Shown piece after piece: positions 33,760 through 45,640 of a stretch of DNA of 64,000 nucleotides (the stretch's first letter is position 1; each line of letters opens with the position of its first letter). The notes under the pieces were generated by a model that did not search any database, was not told the DNA's origin, and saw nothing but the letters and a program-made list of their open reading frames with translations. The DNA lies in NCBI RefSeq assembly GCF_000001735.4, contig NC_003074.8, forward strand, positions 15,941,261 through 16,005,260, given 5' to 3'. The position numbers and the translations under genes were made by a program. This stretch comes from Arabidopsis thaliana (Eukaryota; Streptophyta; Magnoliopsida; Brassicales; Brassicaceae).

Positions 33760-34427
33760 AAGGGTAGAGATGATGCAAAGAGAGTCTTTCCGATCCTTTG
33801 GCTTCTGATAAACTTGAGGAGTCAAAAAAAATAAAAATGTTCTGTCTCGGGAATCGGAACAAGACTCGTGAAGAAGACAATACAATATAGTACAAAAGAA
33901 GGCGATGATCGAGTGCTTTGCTCACTCACACCTGCGTTTCAGTTTTTCTTTTTTCTCCACAGGTGTTGCTCTGCTATTGAAATATTTACGTATGACTTCC
34001 ACGTTACTACTCCTGCCTCAAATTTTAATTTATTAATAGGTCACTAAGGACGATTTAGATTATTCAAAGAATTAGCGTCTGATTGTTGTAGGCTTGTAGC
34101 TCTAGTCTCTAGAATTGTTATATATATATATATATTTTACTGTATAATTATGTTGGCTGTATTATAAGTTTTTGTTTTGTAAGTTTTTTCGTGTAATTAT
34201 TTTTAAAATAAAAACATAAAATTGAAATTTGTATTATCAGCCTTGTGGGAAATTCCTCGGCTGTAAAAATAGACGAATGTATATCATTGTAGTATGTACG
34301 TTCTGTTTTTTTTTTTTGTGTGTGTCAAAATATGTACGTACGTTCTGTTTTACAATAAAATTTTAAATTGTATTCATAATTTACCTCATTATCAGAAAAA
34401 TTACTGATCTGGCTAAAAAAAATCTAT
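33760..34427. other. NAC060 promoter region
   Basis: The leader has upstream ATGs: an ATG-initiated frame around 33885-33760 is in phase with the main start. The homologous start is placed at 33759 because MAAAPP precedes the NAC domain as in the known protein. A TA repeat lies at 34119-34134. Confidence 0.5.
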
Positions 34428-35111
34428 AGTAAAAACTCTATAAATTAATAATGTTGGGACCATAAAATTTTATTAATTTATATTGATATTAATTTATCTT
34501 ATAAATGAATAAATATTAATTTATATAATAAACTAATAAATATTAATTTATAGAAATATTTATGTAAAATATAATACTAAATTATTTTAAAAATATTTTT
34601 TTATTTAGTTTTTCTTATGTTTTGTTGTTTGTATATTCAATTATGTTAAGTTCTTATTTATTTTTTAATTTATTTTCCTGCAAAGATATTGTGACCGTAT
34701 ATCTACGACGTTAACGTGAGGCTTAATCAAATTTTTCTTTACACAAATTTTAGCAATGATTTTTCACATATAAAAAATGTTACAAAACCAAATATGACGG
34801 ATGAAAGCAAAGAGTTATGTGAGTACAAAAGAGATCATACAAACAATACTCTAAAAAGGGTTGTAATTGTGCTGTGATTTGAACAAAAGTTTCATATAAA
34901 ATAGTTTTAGAATGTATGCTTAAGATTTATGATTATTAATTTGTAGTATTATAGAGACCATATTTTTACATAGAGATTTCAAAAAAAATTATTATCTTAT
35001 TATCTTATCGATTTTGGTTAATTTTTACATTGACCCGACTTGAGACCGACAAATTTTATTAATTTATCGTGTTTATTAATTTATCGAGTATTAATTTATA
35101 GAGTTCCTACT
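34428..35111. mobile_element. Non-autonomous terminal-inverted-repeat DNA element
   Basis: The left end AGTAAAAACTCTATAAATTA and the reverse complement of the right end, AGTAGGAACTCTATAAATTA, match at 18 of 20 positions. The subterminal regions repeat ATTAATTTATA-type motifs. The interior is AT-rich, with no transposase. Similar sequence remnants occur near 51740-51880. A target duplication was not found, so the superfamily (hAT is possible) is unassigned. Confidence 0.65.
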
Positions 35112-35518
35112 GTGGAAAGAACAGCTGTAGAAGGACAAGCAGAATCTAAAAAAAACCAGATTATAGAATATTTTATTTTTTAAAAAATAAAATAGATTAT
35201 AGAACATTTTACTGATCTGACTAATCGGTTTTTATAGGAAGAGAAATAAAACATTTTCTTATCAAGAAAATTACAGATTCGGTTAGGAGGAGGTGGGAAA
35301 TGATCAAATATGGAGAACGAGTTCAATCTATATATTAGAAAAACGATTATGGAAGAATAAATAGGAATGGAAATAAAACGTCTTTTCAGGAAAATTACCA
35401 ATTCGGTGAAGAGATGAGAAAGAACTAACTTTGGACGGATCAACAAAATCTAAAATGAAAAGAAACCAGAAAATAGTCATGTCACTCACAGACTAGCTCA
35501 CATACACCATATATATAA

Positions 35519-36873
35519 TTAGATAAGGCCCGTCTATTTAGGCGGATGTACGATACAAAAATAAATATTTATCGATAATATTTGAATATTGTATAGCAAT
35601 CTATATATTTTTCTTGATATTTAATTTAATAATTATTGATTTAAACAAAATTTTGGTCTTATGCATTCTATTTTAATTATATACACTCAATCTTATCAAT
35701 GATATTTGAATTGTACAAAGTAACCGACCATTCTTCTATATTTAATTTAGTATTTAGAAAAAAAAAGAAAAAACAAATTTGTATCTTACACCATTCAATT
35801 TTGTAATACAGTTTAACTATCTATGTCATCATAATAAACTCGATTTAAATTCTACAACTTCATATTGAGTGATAACATTTTTATATCAAAATAATATTTA
35901 TGACATATCAAATCTATATCCTATTTAGTATTAAAAATAATTAACAATTAACAAAACATAATTAATAGGCCTAGGCATAATATCCAAACCCGAAGAACCG
36001 ACCCGAAAAATCCGATCCGAACCCAAACCCAAAATTTTCAAGTACCCGAACGGGTCTAAAATTCAAAACCCAAAAAACCCGAACCCAAACCCGAATAGGT
36101 ATCCAAACATATCTCAAATATAAGTATATATTAATATTTTCACGGGTTATACTTATATATAGAAAATATTACGATTTTTTAGATATTTTAGTTATTTTTG
36201 TGTATTTTTAGATATATTCAAACAAAACTACTCGTGTTGTTTTGGGAATTTTTGAAATTTTCAAGTAATTTAATAGATTTGCACACAAAATTTGATATTT
36301 CAATATATAAATAAACTCGAACCCGAATCCGAAGCCAAACTGAACCCGACCCGAAATTTTAAATTACCCGAACGCGTCCTAAACTTTTAAACCCAAAAAC
36401 CCGAACCCAAAATACCCGACCCGAATACCCAAACGTTTAGGGCTAATAATTAATAAAAAACCAAACATTGTTGAAAATATATTTTCTATATATGCCGTAA
36501 TCTCGTAAGTTAATTTTACATCATGCAAATTAATATTAGATGAGTTAAAATTAATAAATGAAAATAATTGAAAAGTTAAATCCTATAAGTTAAGCTATTT
36601 TTTTAAAAATGTTCTATTTTCACTTATGATTACATGAGTTAAAAACAAATTTGTTAATTTTCCTTTTGTTGAATAAATCTTAATTGTTTATAAATATATA
36701 AACATATAAATTAGTATATGTAAATTTGTTTACTTTTTAAGATTTTCTATTTTTTTTAGAGAATAAAAAAGTTAAATTTTGAATGACACATGTAAACATC
36801 TAATTGTTTGACTTGACACGTGGCACAATCCTATGAGTTAGCAACTTTGAAAACCATACTTTATATAATAAGA
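35519..36873 (-). mobile_element. Non-autonomous Helitron (1.36 kb)
   Basis: Read on the minus strand it starts TCTTATTATATAAAGTATGG (from 36873) after an A. It ends CTAA (35522-35519) before a T, with an imperfect hairpin about 10 bp inside the 3' end (CCGCC..GACGGG, 35529-35545). The early TGCCACGTGTCA block is also common in Arabidopsis Helitrons. It contains an array of degenerate CCCGAA-type repeats. There is no Rep/helicase gene. Confidence 0.8.
35984..36440. repeat. Degenerate CCCGAA/ACCCGA repeats
   Basis: Two clusters (35984-36105 and 36310-36440) of irregular ACCCGAACCC-like units, separated by AT-rich DNA, inside the Helitron. Shorter GATCCGGAT-type relatives appear in the second introns of the nitrilase genes. 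Confidence 0.7.
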
Positions 36874-39800
36874 TATAAAAATCTGGAAAATTGAGAAGTT
36901 TAAGAATTGTCGTTACCATTTTTTTTTGCATGAAAATAACAAAAACAGCTATTGTACATGCTCCAACTCCACCAGCAAATGTTCCCACTAAAAGTCTAAC
37001 TAAGTCAAATTTCTAAGTAGCTATAGTAGTCGTTCTACGATGAAAATCATAAGGATTTAAAAAGCAATTTAAACCTATATATCGAAGCAAGCTATCCTCT
37101 AGTAGTCAACTTTGCAAACTTTGGCATCAATAGTAGTTAAAATCTCTTTCATTTCAATAGTTCTTTTTCTTTTATAATTAAAATAAGAAAAAATGTACTG
37201 TGCAATCTGTGTACATTAAATAAGTATAAGAATCAAATTGAGTATATTTATGTACATATGGATACTAGAAAAGATATATTTATATACAGATCACATTACT
37301 ATTTCTATCTAAAAATTAAACAAAAATTATTCATAAATAATAATATATAATTTTATTATTAGTGGCATTATTTTGTAATTACATCATTTGATTGAGGACT
37401 TGACAATCATACAAATTGTGTCCAATTGCGAAAACTGGGTATTTTGCTAATTTTGAATAGTAAAAAAACAACTACTTTACTAGGTATTTTTCAACTTATC
37501 CCTAAAAAACTGAGCACCATAGTTATAAGAAAATGGGATAAAAACATAAAATCGTAACTATCATTGTAGACATAGTTTGAACGAATATCTTTAAATTTGT
37601 CTTCTATTTATCATCATTTAAACAATTCTCCTTAGTTAAACAAAGAAAATTATTCCTCTTTAAAAATGTTAGTTAAGTTGTCGATTCATAATCATAGTCT
37701 TAGCATCAACTACAGAAGAAAGCGGAGATCTATATACGAAGGATTTTAGTATTGAGCTTTTGATTACATACTTACCCAATTTTCTCATTATATCGGTCCA
37801 ACTAGATTGAAGTGTAATTCACTTTTTGTGCAATTTTATTATTTACATTTTTAATGGAAGAGTTAGTAAACAAAATCTCAAATACACTTGCCATGAAGAG
37901 TTGGGTTGAATGAAATATGAATCATATTTAGAAATATATCCGAATATTTCAAATTAGCTCTAAGTTATGATTAAAGAAAAAACTAATTTCTTTAATTATT
38001 TAAATGTTAATTCAGTTAATCACAAGAGAAACTAAATGTGCAACCCTATTATTTAGTTAGTTTATGACTGTTCTTTTTTCTAAAATGTATATAAATGTTT
38101 ATCTTGAATTATTATTTTCAATCACCACTAACCATTGAAAATCACATCCAAAATAAAATTGAAGGTAAACATTTATATCCATTTTAATTTTCAAATAAAA
38201 TATTTTGATTATTTTTCTCCTAATCTCCTATATTAGTGGGTACTAAAAACAATTATATTTCATATTTTTGTTTATCGACTTTTTCTGTTGCGGGTGCAAC
38301 TTTGAAATATTTTTTTTTTACGATAAATAAAACGACCACATATAATCGTAAAGTGGATGTCTTTTTTCAAGTGATCTTCTAGTTTCTCTATTAAAAATGA
38401 TAATGTATTTAGCATTATGGCAAGCAAAACAAATATAAACCGATTACAAAATATTATGATATACCTTTAAAAATAAATTTTTCTAAATATTCTTTATTTT
38501 TATTTATTTTTTCCATCCAATAATATTATCATTGCAAATTTTTTACATCATTGTTTACAAACGGCTTTAAAAAGCTAGGACATGTTTGATATAATTCAAA
38601 AGTTGTATTGCTATCAGTAGCTTTCTTAGCCAAGACACTAGCGCAGCCGTTAATATTCTTTAATTTTCCATCAAGAATATATATATATATATATATATAT
38701 AGGAATATTTATGCAATTTTTAATATTAAAAAAAAACAAATTAACCCATATACACAACTTATCCGCCTCTACCACTGCTTGACGTTGTGTCGGAGTGTGA
38801 TGTACGATCGTTAATTGGAACAAAGGATTGAAATTAGGTTTTCATCTACTGATTGCATAACTTGTGCCACACGCATACGACATACTCTATTTTAATAATG
38901 CTTTGTGAATTAGTTATTTAGGTTTCAAATCGAAGTTGAAATTTTTTAATTTTATGTCACACGCTCTGTGCCTAGTGCAAAAAAGTGAATGCATTTTTTT
39001 TTTTTTTTCTCAAGGAGAGGTTTGAAATTTTAGTAAAATCATCACTTAGGTTAACATGCACCTCGTAAAGTCTCAACTAATATCTAAACCTTTCACATCA
39101 AGTTGTTGCTGAAAACTTTCTAAAAGTAAAACTGTAAAGATTGGCTTATCGATATCGTGATTCCTACGCTCCCGCCATGCCACCGTTAAACAACTCCATG
39201 CTGCAATCTCAATAAAACATAGTTGTTTTCATGTGTTTTTGTACCTGCCTCCACTTACAAACAAGTACGCCACAAATTCGTAAGAACATAAAATGGCCCT
39301 TATCAAGAACATAACTCTCACAAAACTCAAGATTCAAAGCTTTTCTTAACAAGAACACTTCTCTTTGGACTCATATGATCAAGTCTGTTATGCCATGAGT
39401 TGGTTTCGTCTTTGCCTTGTTCAATGTGATTCTTTTTGACAGACCCTTAAGACCCTTTCTGATTTTAAGATAAGCGTTGTAGTTGGTTTATGTGGGCCGA
39501 TAAGGCCTATTTAGTTGGTGAAATACAAGGTATGTCGGCGCCAAGCTTTTCTCTGTACATCGTTGGTTGATAGACCTTGAAGAAATTGAACCGTATCCGG
39601 TCCGCTAAACCGGACAACGTAGCTTAATTTAAGTCGAGATGCCATCGGACCGTATTTCGATTAGAGTTTAAGAATTATCAACGACAGTGAAGAGAAATTG
39701 AATCCATTTAAACCATATAAAATATGATTAAGTTTCACATTGAATATGTCAGTTTGGTTCTTTTAGGATTGGATCTATTTAACAAGATTGAACACCCCTG

Positions 39801-40829
39801 GCGAGGAATAAGCATGACTTTTCCACAGCTACAGTTAAAAGAGTATGATCCAATTGCTTCTTGTGGATGATTTATCGGATAGAGTTGATAAGATCAGATT
39901 TTACACGTAAGTGCACAGTTATTGTGTCGTATCGATAAGTCGATAACTACATCAAAACTACAAGAAGTAAGCAATCATCACACGTTGGGTTTCCAAGAGT
40001 ATATTTAATTAAGACGGAACCTTTTTCATTGGTTTTGGGTTTGTATAATTATGACTTATAACATAATTTAGAAATTAAAAAGAAACAAAAAAAAAGTGCC
40101 ATACTCTGACGAATGTATTTTGTAACACATACTTATACTTTTGTTATAGCTAATTTTCCATTATTTAAGTTAAAATCTGTAATCAACTAATCATATTTAT
40201 GAACCATAGTTCATTTAGCTAGCAATTGTTTATATATATATATATATATATGAGTGAAACAAAGTTTGTATTTTGATAAAAACAAAGTTTACCAAAAAAA
40301 AATTAATTTGACCTTGTTAAATTATATATATAACGGGTCCAATAATGTAATATTCAAGGGAGGAACTCGACCTTGTTAGGAGGACTCAATAATGTAATAT
40401 CCAATGATTCACTGGGATTGATCTGAAAATGTCAAGTTTTTCTAGGTGAAAAATGGTCCGTTACAAATACTATTAGTTGAACGTTATTTGACATTTGTAG
40501 TAGATGTTTGAAAAAAGTTTTTTTTGTAGTCTTTTCGTATTAACGAACATTGATTTCCAAGATAGAAACATATCTCCAAAACTTTCACTTTCATCAGCAT
40601 AATTTTCAATTTAGTTATAATAAAAATAATGATAAGAAAGAAAAAAAAAACGTTTTCTTACTCGTCCTAAAATAAATAAATGCAGTCAACTTATTAGATA
40701 GATATCTACATTTACATTTTTTCAGCCATTTTACCAAATAAATACTCAAGTTGGAATTTGTTTACAAGAAATATTGTTAACATTAATTATTATTAATAAT
40801 TAATATTGCTAATTATTTGCATTTCCTTA
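36874..40829. other. 4 kb intergenic region, no gene recognised
   Basis: Predominantly AT-rich. It has (TA)n runs at 38678-38701 and 40230-40251. The segment 39400-39680 is less AT-rich (CGGTCCGCTAAACCGGAC near 39598), but no open frame or known motif was seen there. Confidence 0.45.
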
Positions 40830-41775
40830 TCTAATATATCTCCATCAATTCTAATTACTTTTAAAAAGGAGAAATCTTAAAACTTTATTAATATAATACT
40901 TTCTTAAAGATAAATATTATACTTATTTAAAGTTTATCAAATTTTTAGAATATTTAACGAAAAACATTTAGAATATAAATAATATATAAAATCTATAAAA
41001 TTAAATAACTATTTCAAAAAAAAACTTTTAAATTGATTGGAATTATAAATCTTTTATTAAAAAATTTATTAGAACAAAAAAAAATATTTAATTTTACCAA
41101 ACTAGATTAGATGGTAAGACGGGTTTAAAATATTATGATGTATGAATTTTATAACAATTAAATAACTATTTGAAAGAAAAAAATTAAATTAATTTGAATT
41201 ATATATCTTTTAAATTAAAGTATTATTAAAACAAAAATAACAAAAACAAAATGTTTAATTTCACTAAACGGGTTTAGATGGTAGGACGGGATTGAGTCGA
41301 CAGTAATACGAGACGGTATACCAAAGGTGAAATCCATTAGATATGTTTAGTTTTACTTAACGGGATTAGATGGTAGAACGAGTTTGGGTCGATAGTAATA
41401 TGAGATGGTATACCACGGATGAAATCCTAATAATAACAATCAAAATACAATCATATTATCTTAAATATTAAAAAAACAAATAATATTAATAAAATAAATA
41501 TAATTTAAATTTAAATTATTTAGTTATAATTTAGATTTATCTTAATGAACTATATATTATTGTTTCTATATTTTTAAACAGTAAACATCAAAATAGTAAT
41601 TGTATACTAAATAATATATAAATATAAGAGTTGTACATTAAGAAAATACAAAACATTAAATCATATATATTTTTAATCGAATAAACAAAATAAATTTTTA
41701 TTCTTAAAAAAACAAAATAATCTCACGGTTTACCGCAGATTAAAATCTCACGGTGTATCGCAGATTAAAATCTAG
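40830..41775 (+). mobile_element. Probable Helitron ending upstream of NIT2
   Basis: The 3' terminus is clear: a hairpin-like CACGGTGTATCGCAGATTAA followed by AATCTAG and then T, with CTAG at 41772-41775. The hairpin region is duplicated just before it (41723-41748). Two related blocks, each with GATGGTAGGACGGG-like and GACGGTATACC-like motifs, lie at about 41275 and 41358, 84 bp apart. The 5' end is uncertain; TCTAATATATCTCC at 40830 is a candidate. Confidence 0.55.
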
Positions 41776-42020
41776 TACGATCGAAAAACAAAAGTAGGAA
41801 AAAAGAAGAAAGAAGAAAAAAAAGATTACACCATACGAAAATAGAAAAAATGCATGGAATAATGGAGTAATAATATATTTTGTTTAATTGTCAGTCTATA
41901 TTTGGGTGAATATTTTTCCAAATTAACTGTAGCAAATAAGAAGGCAAATATAATTTGATAACAACTATTAGAGAATCTCATAATCTTATCTTCTTACTTA
42001 GTAACCATTGGTCATAATGT

Positions 42021-42028
42021 TATATATA
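42021..42028 (+). promoter_or_regulatory. TATA box of NIT2
   Basis: TATATATA lies 70 bp before the NIT2 start codon. NIT1 and NIT3 have TATA boxes at the same distance (67 and 70 bp). Unlike those genes, no CACGTG is visible between the Helitron end at 41775 and this TATA box. Confidence 0.7.
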
Positions 42029-42090
42029 TTGCGAGTCAAGTCTCTCGGTAATATCGAAGTAAGACTAAAGCTCAAGTTAAAACAGAAAAA

Positions 42091-43912
42091 ATGTCAACTT
42101 CAGAAAACACTCCGTTTAATGGCGTTGCCTCATCCACCATTGTTCGAGCTACCATTGTCCAAGCCTCCACCGTCTACAACGATACTCCCGCCACTCTAGG
42201 TAATCTATTAATCATTTTCATTTTAGGTAGGTCAAGTTTACGTAACGTTCTACATGAATTTTGTTTTCAGAAAAGGCGAACAAGTTTATTGTGGAGGCTG
42301 CAAGCAAGGGATCGGAGCTGGTTGTGTTCCCGGAGGCGTTTATCGGTGGTTATCCTCGAGGTTTTAGGTTTGGTTTAGGGGTGGGAGTTCATAACGAAGA
42401 AGGGCGTGATGAGTTCCGCAAGTACCATGCTTCTGCTATTAAAGTTCCTGGTAAATGCTATTCTGTTGACTTTTTTCTCTTATTGTTTTTTTGGACAACT
42501 TTAATCTTTGATAAACGTCAAAACAATTGTGCTTGATTATCTGAATATCCATGTACACCACCTGATCTCGGATCCCAATCTCTGATCCAATCATATCGGG
42601 TCTGAAAAATTGAGTATCCAAATCAGTTTTGTGTAAACTAGGTTTGGACACTGATCCGTAGTCATATGCCCTATATCTGATCTTTGCAACAATTCACTAT
42701 GTATATGCGTTATTACCAAACCGAAAGATACCCGTTTAAAACTATCTCTACATATTTAGTATTTACATAATTACATATAATCTTATTTAAGAGAAAACAA
42801 TTATATTTGAAGTTAGAAATCATGGTCTTTGAAATATGATGTTAGCTTTGAATATTATAATTTTTGGTTAAATATTCTGAAAAGAATATGACTTTTTAAG
42901 CATTAAAATGTTATAAAAGTATGAATACTGACTAAAACGTAACTTATAAAGTATTATTTTGTTTATATGGTACTTTTTTTGTGTGATGAACCTGTAGGCC
43001 CTGAAGTAGAAAAGTTGGCGGAGTTGGCCGGGAAGAACAATGTGTACTTGGTAATGGGAGCGATAGAGAAGGATGGGTATACACTCTATTGCACAGCACT
43101 TTTCTTCAGTCCACAAGGTCAGTTCTTGGGTAAGCACCGTAAACTCATGCCCACAAGTTTGGAACGTTGCATTTGGGGTCAAGGAGACGGATCAACCATC
43201 CCCGTTTACGACACTCCGATTGGAAAACTCGGTGCTGCTATTTGCTGGGAGAATAGGATGCCCCTCTACAGAACTGCTTTGTACGCCAAAGGTCAGCTCT
43301 TGATGCAATTTAGTTTGAGTGTTTGACAAATGTAGCCTTTAATAAAAGATTCTAACACTTTTTTTTTTTTTTGGTGCGTTCAGGCATTGAGCTTTATTGT
43401 GCACCTACTGCTGATGGTTCGAAAGAATGGCAATCGTCGATGCTTCACATTGCGATCGAAGGTGGATGTTTCGTATTGTCGGCTTGCCAGTTCTGCCTTC
43501 GTAAAGATTTCCCTGATCATCCTGACTACTTGTTTACCGATTGGTACGACGACAAAGAGCCTGACTCTATTGTTTCCCAAGGTGGAAGTGTTATTATTTC
43601 ACCTTTGGGACAGGTTCTTGCGGGACCAAACTTTGAATCAGAGGGTCTCATCACAGCTGATCTTGGTAAAAATATATATAATCTTCTTTAGTTTTTATCT
43701 TAGGCTATAGAAAAGGATAATTTTTTTAGCTAATCATATTTTATTTTTGTCATCAAGATCTTGGTGATGTAGCAAGAGCTAAGTTGTACTTCGATTCGGT
43801 TGGACATTACTCGAGACCAGATGTTTTACACTTGACCGTAAATGAGCACCCGAAGAAACCGGTCACATTCATTTCGAAGGTGGAGAAAGCGGAAGATGAC
43901 TCAAACAAGTAA
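42091..43912 (+). CDS. NIT2: Nitrilase 2
   Basis: Five exons (42091-42199, 42271-42450, 42998-43291, 43384-43665, 43758-43912), all GT-AG and phase 1 junctions, give 339 residues. The protein is a class 1 nitrilase that hydrolyses nitriles, including indole-3-acetonitrile and glucosinolate breakdown products, to carboxylic acids and ammonia. The catalytic triad is E58 (VFPEAFIGG), K145 (GKHRKLMP) and C179 ([10 protein letters not shown]). It is seven residues shorter at the N-terminus than NIT1 and NIT3. It is the first gene of the NIT2-NIT1-NIT3 array and corresponds to AT3G44300. The upstream region is bounded by a Helitron end. No defects were seen. Confidence 0.97.
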
Positions 43913-45465
43913 TCGGTTGTGATTCGTCAGTTCATGTCACTCCTATGAAGGAGTCAAGTTCAAAATGTTATGTTGAGTTTCAAACTTTTATGCTAAACTT
44001 TTTTTCTTAATTTTCGTTAATAATGGAAGAGAACCAATTCTCTTGTATCTAAAGATTATCCATCTATCATCCAATTTGAGTGTTCAATTCTGGATGTTGT
44101 GTTACCCTACATTCTACAACCATGTAGCCAATTATTATGAATCTGGCTTTGATTTCAGTTGTGTTCTTTTCTTTTTTTTCTTTGCATATTTGCATTTAGA
44201 ATGTTTAATAATTAAGTTACTGTATTTCCACATACATTAGTTCCAAGAATATACATATATTAATTTATTTTTCTTAAAAATGTTTTGGAATGACTAATAT
44301 TGACAACGAAAATAGAAGCTATGCTAAACCATTACGTATATGTGACTTCACATGTTGTTGTTTTACATTCCCTATATATATGGATGGCTGTCACAATCAG
44401 AAACGTGATCGAAAAAAGACAAACAGTGTTTGCATAAAAAGACTATTTCGTTTCATTGACAATTTGTGTTTATTTGTAAAGAAAAGTGGCAAAGTGGAAT
44501 TTGAGTTCCTGCAAGTAAGAAAGATGAAATAAAAGACTTGAGTGTGTGTTTTTTTCTTTTATCTGAAAGCTGCAATGAAATATTCCTACCAAGCCCGTTT
44601 GATTATTAATTGGGGTTTGGTTTTCTTGATGCGAACTAATTGGTTATATAAGAAACTATACAATCCATGTTAATTCAAAAATTTTGATTTCTCTTGTAGG
44701 AATATGATTTACTATATGAGACTTTCTTTTCGCCAATAATAGTAAATCCAAAGATATTTGACCGGACCAAAACACATTGATCTATTTTTTAGTTTATTTA
44801 ATCCAGTTTCTCTGAGATAATTCATTAAGGAAAACTTAGTATTAACCCATCCTAAGATTAAATAGGAGCCAAACTCACATTTCAAATATTAAATAACATA
44901 AAATGGATTTAAAAAATCTATACGTCAAATTTTATTTATGACATTTCTTATTTAAATTTATATTTAATGAAATACAGCTAAGACAAACCAAAAAAAAAAT
45001 ACTTTCTAAGTGGTCCAAAACATCAATTCCGTTCAATATTATTAGGTAGAATCGTACGACCAAAAAAGGTAGGTTAATACGAAATTACAAACATATCTAT
45101 ATACATAGTATATATTATTACCTATTATGAGGAATCAAAATGCATCAAATATGGATTTAAGGAATCCATAAAAGAATAAATTCTACGGAAAAAAAAAAAA
45201 GAATAAATTCTTTTAAGTTTTTAATTTGTTTTTTATTTGGTAGTTCTCCATTTTGTTTTATTTCGTTTGGATTTATTGTGTCCAAATACTTTGTAAACCA
45301 CCGTTGTAATTCTTAAACGGGGTTTTCACTTCTTTTTTATATTCAGACATAAAGCATCGGCTGGTTTAATCAATCAATAGATTTTATTTTTCTTCTCAAT
45401 TATTAGTAGGTTTGATGTGAACTTTACAAAAAAAACAAAAACAAATCAATGCAGAGAAAAGAAAC
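43913..45465. other. NIT2-NIT1 intergenic region
   Basis: Contains the NIT2 3' untranslated region and the distal NIT1 promoter. Around 44980-45180 (AGTGGTCCAAA, TTAGGTAGAA, GAATCAAAATGCAT) it resembles 49960-50110 upstream of NIT3, showing that the promoter was duplicated along with the genes. Small ORFs here have no recognisable features. Confidence 0.6.
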
Positions 45466-45580
45466 CACGTGGGCTAGTCCCACCTTGTTTCATTTCCACC
45501 ACAGGTTCGATCTTCGTTACCGTCTCCAATAGGAAAATAAACGTGACCACAAAAAAAAAACAAAAAAAAAGTCTATATAT
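45466..45580 (+). promoter_or_regulatory. NIT1 proximal promoter: G-box and TATA box
   Basis: A palindromic CACGTG lies at 45466-45471 and a TATATAT at 45574-45580, 175 and 67 bp before the NIT1 ATG. The distances match NIT3, where G-boxes lie 173 and 157 bp and the TATA box 70 bp before the start. G-boxes bind bZIP and bHLH factors in plants. Use in this gene is inferred. Confidence 0.65.
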
Positions 45581-45640
45581 TGCTTCTCTCAAGTCTCTGA
45601 GTGTCATGAACCAAAGTAAAAAACAAAGACTCGAGTTGAT

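Noticed and set aside
35984-36440. CRISPR-like or satellite array
   Set aside because: The ACCCGA-type units are irregular, with no constant spacers, inside a plant Helitron. This is a degenerate simple repeat.
39590-39680. GC-richer palindromic stretch as a structured RNA
   Set aside because: A short CCGGTCCGCTAAACCGG palindrome is visible, but no known RNA family, promoter or terminator signal accompanies it.
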